Shown one piece after another: positions 16,711 through 25,533 of a stretch of DNA of 60,919 nucleotides (positions are counted from its first letter, which is position 1; each line of letters begins with the position of its first letter). Source of the stretch: Sphingomonas citri (lineage in GTDB: Bacteria > Pseudomonadota > Alphaproteobacteria > Sphingomonadales > Sphingomonadaceae); assembly GCF_019429485.1 (NCBI RefSeq), contig NZ_JAHXZN010000014.1, forward strand, positions 1 through 60,919, in the 5' to 3' direction. Both the position numbers and the translations under genes were made by a program. The notes under the pieces were generated by a model. The model saw nothing but the letters and a program-made list of their open reading frames with translations. It was not told the DNA's origin and made no database searches.

Positions 16711-19038
16711 ATGAGCGAGGCTGTGAAGAAGGTCTGCGTCATCGGCGCGGGCGTGATGGGCGCTGGGATCGCCGCGCAGGTCGCCAACGCGGGCGTGCCG
16801 GTACTGCTGCTCGACATCGTCCCCAAGGACGCGACCGACCGCGACGCGGTCGCCAAGGGCGCTGTGGCGAAGATGCTCAAGACCGAGCCCGCACCGTTCA
16901 TGTCGGCCGCCGCGGCGCGGCTGGTCGAGACCGGCAACATCGACGACCATCTCGACCGCGTCGCGGAGTGCGACTGGATCGTCGAGGCGATCGTCGAGCG
17001 GCTCGACATCAAGCAGGCGCTCTACGCACGGCTTGAGCAGCTCAAGCGCCCCGGCACCGCGGTGTCGTCGAACACCTCGACGATCCCGCTCGGCCATCTG
17101 GTGGAGGGTCGCTCGGAACAGTTCCGGCGCGACTTCCTGATCACGCACTTCTTCAACCCGCCGCGCTACATGCGGCTGGTCGAGATCGTCCGCGGCGAGC
17201 ACACCGACGTCGCCGTGGCGGAGAAGGTCGAGGCCTTCGTCGACCGCTTCACGGGCAAGCGCATCGTCCGCGCCAAGGACACGCCGGGCTTCATCGCCAA
17301 CCGCATCGGCACCTATTGGCTCGCGGTCGCGGTCAACGCCGCGCTCGACCAGGGACTGACGGTCGAGGAAGCGGATCAGATCGGCGGGCGGCCGATGGGC
17401 GTGCCCAAGACCGGCATCTTCGGGCTGATCGATCTCGTCGGGATCGACCTGATGCCGCTGCTGTCCAAGAGCCTCTCCGCGACGCTCCCCGCCGGCGATC
17501 CCTATTTCGCGACGGTGCGCGACCTCCCGCTGGTCGATCGCATGATCGCGGAAGGCTATACCGGCCGCAAGGGCAAGGGCGGCTTCTACCGGCTCGACAA
17601 GCGCCCCGACGGCAGCCGCGCCAAGCTGGCGATCGATCTCGCCAGCGGCGACTATCGCCCCGAGCAGAAGCCCGCCGCGCTGCCGCCCGCGGCGGAGAAG
17701 GACCTCGCCGCGCTGGTGACGGTGCCGGGCAAGGTCGGCGACTATGCCTGGACGATCCTCGGCCAGGTGCTGAGCTACGCCGCGATGCTGGTCGGGGAGG
17801 CGGCCGACGACGTGGTCGCGATCGATGACGCGATGAAGCTCGGCTACAATTGGAAGTTCGGCCCGTTCGAGCTGATCGACCGGCTCGGCCCGGGCAAGCT
17901 GGCCGAGCGGCTGCGCGCCGAGGGCCGCGCCGTTCCCGCGATCCTCGAGACCGCGGGCGAGCGGTCGTTCTACCGCGTCGAGGGCGGGGTGCGGCAATTT
18001 CTCGGGCGTGACGGCGCGTACCACAACGTGCCGCGCGCCGAGGGCGTGCTGCTGCTCGAAGACGTCAAGCGTCGCTCGGCGCCGGTCGCGACCAGCGCCT
18101 CGGCGGCGCTGTGGGACGTCGGCGACGGCGTGCTCTGCCTCGAGTTCACCGCCAAGATGAACGCGCTCGACGGCGAGGTCGCCGCGCTGATCGAGCAGGC
18201 GGTGGCGCTGGTGCCGGGCCGCTTCAAGGCGCTGGTGATCTACAACGAGGGCAGCAACTTCTCCGCCGGGGCCAATCTCGGGCTGGCGCTGTTCGCGGTG
18301 AAGGCGGGCGCCTGGGGCGAGGTGGAGAAGCTGGTCGCGGCCGGGCAACGCGCGTTCAAGGCGCTGAAATACGCCCCCTTCCCGGTGGTGAGCGCGCCCT
18401 CCGGCCTGGCGCTGGGCGGCGGCTGCGAGGTGCTGCTCCACTCGGACGCAGTGCAGGCGCATGCCGAGAGCTATGTCGGGCTGGTCGAGTGCGGCGTCGG
18501 GCTGGTGCCGGGCTGGGGCGGGCACGGCGAGCTGCTCGACCGGCTCGCCAAGCTGCCGACGATGCCCAAGGGGCCGATGCCCGCGGTGATGAAGGCGTTC
18601 GAGCTGATCTCGACCGCGCAGGTCTCCAAGTCCGCGGCACAGGCCAAGGAGATGGGCTTCCTGCGCGCGAGCGACGGCGTGACGATGAACCGCGACCGGC
18701 TGCTCGCCGACGCCAAGGCGCGCGCGCTGGCGCTGGTCGACGGCTACCAGCCGCCCGAGCCGCCGGTCTACCGACTTCCCGGGGAGAGCGGGCGAGTCGG
18801 CATCGCCGGCGCGGTCGCCGACTTCCACCGCAAGCGCGTCGCCACGGACTATGACGTGGTGGTCGCGGGCCGGCTCGCAGAGGTGCTGACCGGGGGCGAG
18901 GCCGACCTCGTCGACGTGGTGAGCGAGGAGCAGCTTCTGGCGCTGGAACGCGCGGCCTTTCTGGAGAGCGCGCGCGACGAGCGCACCCACGCGCGGGTGG
19001 AGTCGATGCTGATGACCGGCAAGCCGCTGCGGAACTAG
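16711..19038 (+). CDS. 3-hydroxyacyl-CoA dehydrogenase/enoyl-CoA hydratase fusion, FadN-type
   Basis: A 775-residue bifunctional beta-oxidation enzyme. The dehydrogenase half comes first (NAD fold GAGVMGAGIA, residues 12-21; C-terminal dehydrogenase repeats to about residue 430) and the enoyl-CoA hydratase half follows (about 440-720). This is the reverse of FadB/FadJ and matches the FadN order. Both hydratase glutamates appear to be kept (GGGCEVLL and VECGVGLVPGWGG). It starts one base after the thiolase stop. No acyl-CoA dehydrogenase gene is adjacent, so the first oxidation step must be encoded elsewhere. Confidence 0.9.
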   Translation: MSEAVKKVCVIGAGVMGAGIAAQVANAGVPVLLLDIVPKDATDRDAVAKGAVAKMLKTEPAPFMSAAAARLVETGNIDDHLDRVAECDWIVEAIVERLDIKQALYARLEQLKRPGTAVSSNTSTIPLGHLVEGRSEQFRRDFLITHFFNPPRYMRLVEIVRGEHTDVAVAEKVEAFVDRFTGKRIVRAKDTPGFIANRIGTYWLAVAVNAALDQGLTVEEADQIGGRPMGVPKTGIFGLIDLVGIDLMPLLSKSLSATLPAGDPYFATVRDLPLVDRMIAEGYTGRKGKGGFYRLDKRPDGSRAKLAIDLASGDYRPEQKPAALPPAAEKDLAALVTVPGKVGDYAWTILGQVLSYAAMLVGEAADDVVAIDDAMKLGYNWKFGPFELIDRLGPGKLAERLRAEGRAVPAILETAGERSFYRVEGGVRQFLGRDGAYHNVPRAEGVLLLEDVKRRSAPVATSASAALWDVGDGVLCLEFTAKMNALDGEVAALIEQAVALVPGRFKALVIYNEGSNFSAGANLGLALFAVKAGAWGEVEKLVAAGQRAFKALKYAPFPVVSAPSGLALGGGCEVLLHSDAVQAHAESYVGLVECGVGLVPGWGGHGELLDRLAKLPTMPKGPMPAVMKAFELISTAQVSKSAAQAKEMGFLRASDGVTMNRDRLLADAKARALALVDGYQPPEPPVYRLPGESGRVGIAGAVADFHRKRVATDYDVVVAGRLAEVLTGGEADLVDVVSEEQLLALERAAFLESARDERTHARVESMLMTGKPLRN

Positions 19039-19050
19039 GACGCTCCGTTC

Positions 19051-19141
19051 GCCATCCCGGCCTCGGGCCGGCCATGGTGCCGCGCATGCAACAAGCGTGG
19101 TGTGCGCGGCACCATGGATCCCGGGTCACGCCCGGGATGAC
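19051..19141. repeat. REP-like paired palindrome, family B copy 2
   Basis: Left arm CATCCCGGCCTCGGGCCGGC, right arm GGGTCACGCCCGGGATGAC, with inner arms CCATGGTGCCGCGCA and TGTGCGCGGCACCATGG. It lies 12 bases after the FadN-type stop codon and before fadL, where it may end or weaken transcription. Confidence 0.85.
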
Positions 19142-19268
19142 GGGGAAAGTCGATGTAAGTTACTGAAAACAATTGTTGGTCGCCGCCATCTCGCACTTTC
19201 CTTCACCGCGCGTTCAGCCACGCTGGCCGCAGGCAGATCACAGAAACGTTCAAAAGAGAGGTTCGCAC

Positions 19269-20570
19269 ATGTCCCCGTCGAAGAAGCTCGCGCTGTCGCT
19301 CACCGCCGCCGCCGGCGCGCTGGCGAGCGCCGGGGCCGCGCACGCCCAGGCCTTCTACCTGCAGGAGCAGGCCGCGCGCGCCGCGGGTCGCGCTTTCTCG
19401 GGGGAGGCGGCGGATACCGGCGCGGCCTCGCTGTGGTGGAACCCGGCGGCGATCGGCGGGCAGGAGCGCGCCGAGGCCACCGTTAGCGCCTCGGTGATCC
19501 TGCCCAAGGGGAAGGTGAACGATCGCAACTCGCTGATCCGCCGCCCCGGCGGCACCTTCGCCCCCGTCGGTGGGGACGCCACCTCCGAGGACCCGATCAA
19601 CAACGGCGTGCTGCCCTCGGGCGCCGTCGCGGTGCCGCTGACCGACCGGATCGCGGTCGGCCTCGCGGTGACCTCGCCGTACAGCTTCACCACCGACTAT
19701 AACGGCGACAGCTGGGCGCGCTACAGCGCCGACCGCACCTATCTGCGCACCTTCGACATCCAGCCCTCGGTCGGCGTCGCGGTGACCGACTGGCTGCGCG
19801 TCGGCGGTGCCGCCAACATCGAGCATGCCGAGGCGAGCCTCACCAACGCGTTGCCCAACCTGTCCGCGGCGCTGCCCGACGGCAGCCAGAAGCTCGCCGG
19901 CGGCGGCTGGGACGTGGGCTGGAGCGCCGGTTTCCAGATGCACAACGACTGGGCGACGGTCGGCGTCAGCTACAAGTCGGCGATCAAGCACAACCTGAAG
20001 GGTGACCTGACCGTCAGCGGCCTGCTCGGCCCACTCGCGGCGAATAACCGCGAGATCAACGGCGTCGACGCGAGCTTCTACACGCCCGCGCAGGTGATCG
20101 TCGGGGGCCGCTTCCGCGTGACGCCAGCGCTGACGCTCAACGCGCAGACGATCCGCTACACCTGGGAGAAGTTCGACGCGATCCGGCTCGGCGCGCCGGT
20201 CAACGCCGCGCTGCCCGAGAATTATCGCAGCACGTGGAGCTACGCCGGCGGCCTCGACTATGCCGTGTCGCCGCGGCTGACGCTGCGCGGTGGCGTGCAG
20301 CGCGCGCTGACGCCGACGCGCGACGGCGAGCGCGACGCGCGCGTACCCGACGCCAACCGCTGGAACTACGCGCTGGGTGCCTCCTTCGACGTGACGCCGA
20401 GCTTCTCGCTCGACCTCGCGGGCAATTACGTCGACTTCGCCGACACCACGATCGACCGCACCACCGCGGCCTACGCCGGGACCGCGGCGCAGACTCCGGT
20501 GCTGGTCAACGGCACACTAACCGACGCGCGCGCTTTGGTGTTCTCGGCGGGCGGGCGTGTGCGGTTCTGA
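19269..20570 (+). CDS. Outer-membrane fatty-acid transporter, OmpP1/FadL family
   Basis: A 433-residue outer-membrane beta-barrel. A signal peptide of about 29 residues ends AHAQA, followed by the FadL-type N-terminal hatch (FYLQEQAARAAGRAFSGEAA, then ASLWWNPAAIGG). The C-terminus ends in aromatic Phe (GGRVRF), as outer-membrane barrels do. It would let long-chain fatty acids or other hydrophobic molecules across the outer membrane and feed the thiolase-FadN enzymes just upstream. The start at 19269 sits directly before the signal peptide; an in-frame ATG at 19173 is too far upstream. The exact substrate is unknown. Confidence 0.9.
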   Translation: MSPSKKLALSLTAAAGALASAGAAHAQAFYLQEQAARAAGRAFSGEAADTGAASLWWNPAAIGGQERAEATVSASVILPKGKVNDRNSLIRRPGGTFAPVGGDATSEDPINNGVLPSGAVAVPLTDRIAVGLAVTSPYSFTTDYNGDSWARYSADRTYLRTFDIQPSVGVAVTDWLRVGGAANIEHAEASLTNALPNLSAALPDGSQKLAGGGWDVGWSAGFQMHNDWATVGVSYKSAIKHNLKGDLTVSGLLGPLAANNREINGVDASFYTPAQVIVGGRFRVTPALTLNAQTIRYTWEKFDAIRLGAPVNAALPENYRSTWSYAGGLDYAVSPRLTLRGGVQRALTPTRDGERDARVPDANRWNYALGASFDVTPSFSLDLAGNYVDFADTTIDRTTAAYAGTAAQTPVLVNGTLTDARALVFSAGGRVRF

Positions 20571-20587
20571 GATAGGTGAGCTGCCTC

Positions 20588-20710
20588 ACCGTTCCTGCTG
20601 AGGAGGCACTGAGCTCGCCGAAGTGCCGTCTCGAAGCACCGTTCTGCTCTGGGTGACGGCGCTTCGAGACGAGGCTTCGACAGGCTCAGCCTCTCCTCAG
20701 CGCGAACGGG
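20588..20710. repeat. REP-like paired palindrome, family C copy 1
   Basis: Inverted arms: one carries GCTGAGGAGGCACTGAGC and GCCGTCTCGAAGC, the other GCTTCGAGACGAGGCTTCGA and GGCTCAGCCTCTCCTCAGC. A second copy is at 29483-29598. It occupies the 313-base gap between convergent fadL and the Mfd-like gene (20571-20883), together with a family E element; no gene is seen in that gap. Confidence 0.85.
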
Positions 20711-20750
20711 GGCTCCCTGTAGCCTGATTCATCTCGTGTGAACGAGTGTG

Positions 20751-20828
20751 GTGCTCCTGCGGACGCAGGAGCCCAGAGCCGCGAGTGTTCCCCGCTGCGA
20801 TCCTCGGGTCCGGCGTTCGCCGGAGTAC
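20751..20828. repeat. REP-like palindrome, family E copy 2 (with a family D-like arm)
   Basis: GTGCTCCTGCGGACGCAGGA at the left matches copy 1 at 13084. The right side is TCCGGCGTTCGCCGGAGTAC, which resembles the family D arm instead, so this may be a composite of two repeat types. Confidence 0.65.
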
Positions 20829-20883
20829 GATCCGGTCGCGGTGGATCTCACGCGCGAAGCGGGGTCGGGCGTAAAGCGCCCCC

Positions 20884-23800
20884 TCACTCCCCCGCCAGCT
20901 CGCGCAGCAGCGCGCCCGCACGATCCAACTGGTCGTGCGGCGAGTCGATCCGTTCGCGCAGCAGCAGCCGGCGCTCCTTCCCCTCTAGCCCGTGCGCGGC
21001 GGCGTCGATCTCCACGCCCGGTCGCGGCGTCAGCGCGATCGCCGCCGGACCCGCCGCTACCGCCGCGATCCCCGCCGCGCGCGCGTCGACCCGCAACCGT
21101 GCCACCGCCAGCAAGGTCCGCGCTTCCTCGGGCAGCGCGCCGAAGCGATCCTCCAACTCCTCCTCCAGCGCGTCGAGCGCCTCGCCCTCGTCGATCCGAG
21201 CCAGCCGCGCGTAGATCGTGACGCGGATCTCCTCGTCGCGGATCCAGCTCTCGGGCAACCGGCCACCCACCTCCAGCTGCAGCTCCGGTGTCCAGCGCTC
21301 CACCTCCTCGCCGCGCGCGCGGCGCAGCGCGCCCTCGAGCAGCTGCTGGTAGAGATCGATCCCGATCAGCTTCATATGCCCCGCCTGGGTGTCGCCGAGC
21401 AGGTCGCCCGCGCCGCGCATGTCGAGGTCGCGCGCGCTGATCGCGAAGCCGGCGCCGAGCCGGTCGAACGCCTCCAGCGTGCGCAGCCGCTTCAGGGTGC
21501 GCGGCGCGATCTCGTGCTCGGGATCGGTGACGAGCAGCACGTGTCCGCGCCGCGTCCCCCGCCCGACGCGCCCGCGCAGCTGGTGGAGCTGCGACAGGCC
21601 GAAGCGGTCGGCGCGCCAGATCACCATCGTGTTGGCGCGCGGCACATCCAATCCCGCCTCGATGATGTTGGTGGCGAGCAGCACCTCGCCGTCGCCGCCG
21701 GCGAAGCGCACCATCGCCTCGTCGATCTCGGCCGCGGGCATCTTGCCGTGCGCCTGCACCAGCGACAGCTCGGGGACGAGCCGCGCGAGCTTGTCGGCGA
21801 TCCCCGCCATGTCCTCGATCCGGGGCACCACCACGAAACTCTGTCCGCCGCGCGTGCGCTCGCGCAGCAGCGCCGCGCGGAGCGTCTCGGGATCGAACAC
21901 GCCCACGGCGGTCCGGATCGGCTGGCGCCGTGCGGGCGGGGTGGCGATGATCGAGAGCTGCTGCAGCCCGACCAGCGCGCTCTGCAGCGTGCGCGGGATC
22001 GGCGTGGCGCTCAGCGTCAGCACGTGGCCCGCGGAGAGCGCGCGCAGCTTCTCCTTGTCCGCAGCGCCGAAGCGCTGCTCCTCGTCGATCACCACGAGGG
22101 CGAGGTCGTGATAGTCGACGCCCTTGCCAGCGACCGCGCCGGTGCCGATCACGACGCGGATCGAGCCGTCGGCGAGCCCGGCCTTGACGCGCTTCTTCTC
22201 CGCCGCGCTGCTCAGCCGCGACAGGCCCGCCACCTCGATCCCGAGCGGCTCGAAGCGGCGCGCGAAGCTCTCCAGGTGCTGGCGCGCGAGCACCGTGGTG
22301 GGCGCGGCGACCGCGACCTGCCGGCCCGCCAGCGCGACGATCGCGGCGGCGCGCAGCGCGACCTCGGTCTTGCCATAGCCGACGTCCCCGACGATCAGCC
22401 GGTCCATCGGCCGGCCCGAGGCGAGATCGTGACGCACCGCCTCGATCGCGCGCGCCTGGTCGGCGGTCTCGGTGAAGGCGAAGCCGGCGGCGAACCGCTC
22501 ATAGGCGGCGGCGTCTGGCTCGAGCACCGGTGCCTCGCGCGCCTCGCGCTCGCGCGCGACCTCGGTGAGCTGGCGCGCGCTCTCGGCGATGGTCGCGTCG
22601 ATCTCTCCGCGGCGCTTCTGCCAGCTCGACCCGTCGAGCCGGTCGAGTGTCACCGCGTCGGCGTCGGCACCGTAGCGCCAGATGCGATCGGCCTCGGCTA
22701 CGGGCACCAGCCGCACGCCGTCGTCGGCATAGCCCAGCTTGATCGCGTCGCCGTCGTCCTCACCGGGTAGGCGCTCGAGCCCGAAAACCACGCCGATGCC
22801 ATGTTCCTCGTGGACGACGACGTCGCCGACGCGGATCTCACCGGTCTCGAACAACGCGAGGTCGGCGGGGGCGGTGGCGAGGCTCTCGCGCTCGGCGCGG
22901 CTGCCGAGCAGGTCAGCGGCGGCGACCGCGACCACGCCGTCGCGTCGGAAACCTCGGTCGGCGGGCAGCGCGAGCGCGACGAGCGCGCCCTTCTTCGCTT
23001 TCGTGACGTCGGTCCAGGAGCCAACCGCTGCGATCTCGTCCTTGAGCGCCTTGGCGACGCGGCGGCGTAGGAAGCGTAGATCGCGCTCGCTGCCGAGCAG
23101 CGCCACGCGGTCGCCCCCGTCACGCGCGGCGCGGGCGAGCTTGGCGAAGGCGCGCAGCGGCGCCTTGTGCTCGACGAAGCGCGGCGGCGGGTCACCGGCG
23201 CGATCGACGCTGGCTTGGTCGCGCCCGGCGAGCGCCTTCGCCCAGCCCGCCTCGTCGACCACGTCGGCGAGCGTACGATGCGGCGATCTCTTGGCGGTGT
23301 CGGCGGCGAGCGCGAGGAACCGGCGCCGCCGCTCCTCGGCCGCAGGGCCGATGACGACCAGCGCGCCGGGTAGATGATCGAGCAGCGTGGTGGTTGTACC
23401 GGACTTCTGTGCGGAAGACGCGGTCACCTCCGGCTCCGACACGCGCCCCAGCTCGCGCTCGTCCAGCTCCTCGGTCGTGCGCTGGTCCGCCGGGTCGTAG
23501 CTGCGCAGGCCGACGACCCTGCCCTCGGCCACCTCGATCCGTAGCGGCTGCGGTGCGTCGGCGGGGAAGACGTCGAGCACCTGGCCGCGCAGCGCCACCT
23601 CGCCGGGCTCGTCGACGCGCTCGTCGGCGATATAGCCGATCGCGATCAGTTCGTCGTAGAGCTGGGCGAGATCGAGCGCCTCGCCGAGACGGATCGTCGG
23701 TGGCTCGGCCTCGAACGCGGCGGGTGGCGGATAAGCGCGCGCCAGCGCCTCACCGGTGGTGACGCAGGCGAGGCGCGGTCGCTTGCCCTTCTTCTTGGTC

Positions 23801-24096
23801 AGCAGCCGCAGCCGGCGCAACGCCGAGACCCGCTGGCCGACGTTGGCGGGGGAGGCGGCGGCCTTCTCACCGGGCAGCGCGTCGCTGCCGGGACAGAAGA
23901 TCACACAGGCCGCTGGCATCGCCGCGGCGAGCGCGTGCGCCAGGGAGAGACCGCGCGCCTCGTCTATGGTGGCGACGAACAAATCGCGTTCGCCGAGCAG
24001 CTCGGCCAGCGCGGCGGCGCTCTCGGCGACGCCTAGCTGCGGCGTCGGCAACGGGTCGGTCAGCGCGGGGAGCGCTGCCGCCTCTGTCTCGGTCAT
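20884..24096 (-). CDS. Mfd-like transcription-repair coupling translocase (divergent)
   Basis: A 1070-residue RecG/Mfd-type ATPase. Parts in order: UvrB-like N-terminal region (about 20-400), an RNA-polymerase-interaction-like module (VGDVVVHEEHGIGVVFGLE, about 423-441), helicase motifs with Walker A GYGKT (573-577), DEEQ box and SATPIPRTL, the TRG-like LHQLRGRVGRG, and a C-terminal domain. Standard Mfd is about 1150 residues; this one is shorter, its interaction module is reduced, and the motif usually reading GTHALL is GTGAVAGK. It may be a second, diverged paralogue and not the main Mfd. It sits alone on its strand. Confidence 0.8.
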   Translation of the reverse strand: MTETEAAALPALTDPLPTPQLGVAESAAALAELLGERDLFVATIDEARGLSLAHALAAAMPAACVIFCPGSDALPGEKAAASPANVGQRVSALRRLRLLTKKKGKRPRLACVTTGEALARAYPPPAAFEAEPPTIRLGEALDLAQLYDELIAIGYIADERVDEPGEVALRGQVLDVFPADAPQPLRIEVAEGRVVGLRSYDPADQRTTEELDERELGRVSEPEVTASSAQKSGTTTTLLDHLPGALVVIGPAAEERRRRFLALAADTAKRSPHRTLADVVDEAGWAKALAGRDQASVDRAGDPPPRFVEHKAPLRAFAKLARAARDGGDRVALLGSERDLRFLRRRVAKALKDEIAAVGSWTDVTKAKKGALVALALPADRGFRRDGVVAVAAADLLGSRAERESLATAPADLALFETGEIRVGDVVVHEEHGIGVVFGLERLPGEDDGDAIKLGYADDGVRLVPVAEADRIWRYGADADAVTLDRLDGSSWQKRRGEIDATIAESARQLTEVAREREAREAPVLEPDAAAYERFAAGFAFTETADQARAIEAVRHDLASGRPMDRLIVGDVGYGKTEVALRAAAIVALAGRQVAVAAPTTVLARQHLESFARRFEPLGIEVAGLSRLSSAAEKKRVKAGLADGSIRVVIGTGAVAGKGVDYHDLALVVIDEEQRFGAADKEKLRALSAGHVLTLSATPIPRTLQSALVGLQQLSIIATPPARRQPIRTAVGVFDPETLRAALLRERTRGGQSFVVVPRIEDMAGIADKLARLVPELSLVQAHGKMPAAEIDEAMVRFAGGDGEVLLATNIIEAGLDVPRANTMVIWRADRFGLSQLHQLRGRVGRGTRRGHVLLVTDPEHEIAPRTLKRLRTLEAFDRLGAGFAISARDLDMRGAGDLLGDTQAGHMKLIGIDLYQQLLEGALRRARGEEVERWTPELQLEVGGRLPESWIRDEEIRVTIYARLARIDEGEALDALEEELEDRFGALPEEARTLLAVARLRVDARAAGIAAVAAGPAAIALTPRPGVEIDAAAHGLEGKERRLLLRERIDSPHDQLDRAGALLRELAGE

Positions 24097-24187
24097 TCGG
24101 CTAAACCCCTGAAGTTAGGGGGCGGAACGAGCCGGAGGGGGCGGCGTTCCCTTGCTCTAGCAGCGATAGGCGGCGCGAGGTGGTACG

Positions 24188-24586
24188 ATGCTGAGGGCGA
24201 GCGTGGCGATGGCGATGGTGGCGCTGCTCGCGGCCGCACCCGCGGCGGCGAAGCGCAAGTCGCCCGATGCGGAACTGGCCGAGCTGCTCAAGGGCCGCAC
24301 CGCCGAGCCGGCGGTACGCTGCATCACCCCGACCACCAACGACTCGCAGCGGATCATCTCGGGCAAGGGGATCGTGTACGGCAATGGCCGCCGGATCTGG
24401 GTCAACGTGCCGATCGGTCGGCTCGACACCATGCGCTGGGACGACGTGCTGGTGACCGAGCGCTTCGGCGGGCAGTTGTGCCGCAACGACCAGATCCGCG
24501 TGGTCGACCGCTTCTCGCGCGTGCCGCGGCCGATCCTGCGGCTGGGCGAGTTCGTGCCCTATGTGAAGGGATCGGCGCGGCGGTGA
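24188..24586 (+). CDS. Conserved hypothetical exported protein
   Basis: A 132-residue protein with a signal peptide (about residues 1-21, ending AAPAAAK). The mature part is small and basic, with two cysteines (in VRCITP and QLCRND) that could form a disulphide in the periplasm. I do not recognise a family with known function. It is divergent from the Mfd-like gene (91 bases between starts) and followed by a family A repeat. Codon use is like its neighbours, so it is probably a real gene. Confidence 0.65.
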   Translation: MLRASVAMAMVALLAAAPAAAKRKSPDAELAELLKGRTAEPAVRCITPTTNDSQRIISGKGIVYGNGRRIWVNVPIGRLDTMRWDDVLVTERFGGQLCRNDQIRVVDRFSRVPRPILRLGEFVPYVKGSARR

Positions 24587-24607
24587 GGGGCTAATCTGCC
24601 GATCAGC

Positions 24608-24701
24608 GTCATCCTGAACTCGTCTCAGGATCTACCGTGCCGCGTGTCCAGCGGCCGAGATGTTCGCGGCGCCGTGGATCCTGAGACGAGCTCAGGATGA
24701 C
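24608..24701. repeat. REP-like paired palindrome, family A copy 2
   Basis: Arms GTCATCCTGAACTCGTCTCA and TGAGACGAGCTCAGGATGAC around a variable centre. It lies between the exported-protein gene and convergent glpR, where it may act as a two-way terminator. Confidence 0.85.
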
Positions 24702-24744
24702 GCCAACGAGTTCAAACGTCTCGACGGCGCAACGTGCCAACCGC

Positions 24745-25533
24745 TCACCCCGCCTCGATCACCTGCACGCGATGCTCGTGGCAGGCGCGCAGCAGCTCTT
24801 CCGGGAGCGGCTGGTCGGTGACCAGATAGTCCACCATGTCGAGCCGCCCGACCCGCACCGGCGCCGCGCGCCCCACCTTGGAGGCATCGACCACCAGGAT
24901 CACCTGGCGCGCGTTGCGCGCGATCGTCTGGGTGACCTGCACTTCGTCGGCGGCGAAGTCGAGCAGGCTGCCATCGGGGTCGATCGCGGAGGCGCCGATC
25001 AGCGCGACGTCGACCTTGAAGCTCTCGATGAAGCGCATCGCCAGCGCCCCCACCACCGCGCGGTCGCCGCGCCGCACCTGACCGCCGACCACCACCAGCT
25101 CGATCCCGTCATGCCCGTCCAGCAGATCGATGACGTTGAGGTTGTTCGAGATCACCAGCAGGTCGCGGTGCGCCACCAGCTGCCCGGCGACCGCCTCGGT
25201 GGTGGTGCCGATGTTGATGAACAGCGAGGCGCCGTTCGGGATCAGCGCGGCCGCGGCGGCGCCGATCGCCGCCTTGGCACCGGTCGCGACGCCGCGGCGC
25301 TTGGCATAAGCGAGATTGTCGACGCCGGAGGTCACGATCGCCCCGCCATGCACCCGCGACAGCAGCGCGCGCCGTGCCAGCACGTTGAGGTCGCGCCGGA
25401 TCGTCTGCGGGGTGACCTCGAAGCGCGCGGCGAGGTCGTCGACCGTGACGCGCCCGGCGCCCCGCGCCAGCGCGAGGATGCGGCGATGGCGCTCGGCGGC
25501 GGGGTCGCCGCCGTCGGGCGCGGCCGCGCTCAC
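24745..25533 (-). CDS. glpR: DeoR/GlpR-family transcriptional repressor
   Basis: A 262-residue regulator: an N-terminal DeoR helix-turn-helix (VTVDDLAARFEVTPQTIRRDL, then RVHGGAI) and a C-terminal sugar-phosphate sensor domain (FINIGTTTEAVA, NNLNVIDLL, GGQVRR). The GTG start at 25533 overlaps the glpD stop (GTGA), so it is the last gene of glpD-glpR. It most likely represses the glp genes and is released by glycerol 3-phosphate. Longer open frames upstream belong to the glpD strand in another frame and are not coding. Confidence 0.9.
   Translation of the reverse strand: MSAAAPDGGDPAAERHRRILALARGAGRVTVDDLAARFEVTPQTIRRDLNVLARRALLSRVHGGAIVTSGVDNLAYAKRRGVATGAKAAIGAAAAALIPNGASLFINIGTTTEAVAGQLVAHRDLLVISNNLNVIDLLDGHDGIELVVVGGQVRRGDRAVVGALAMRFIESFKVDVALIGASAIDPDGSLLDFAADEVQVTQTIARNARQVILVVDASKVGRAAPVRVGRLDMVDYLVTDQPLPEELLRACHEHRVQVIEAG

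Noticed and set aside
14841..18990. Two long minus-strand open frames across the beta-oxidation operon
   Set aside because: They oppose the thiolase and FadN-type genes, have no recognisable domain, and show the same low-complexity antisense composition.
20992..22770. Long plus-strand open frame opposite the Mfd-like gene
   Set aside because: The minus strand carries all helicase motifs; the plus-strand product is shadow sequence.
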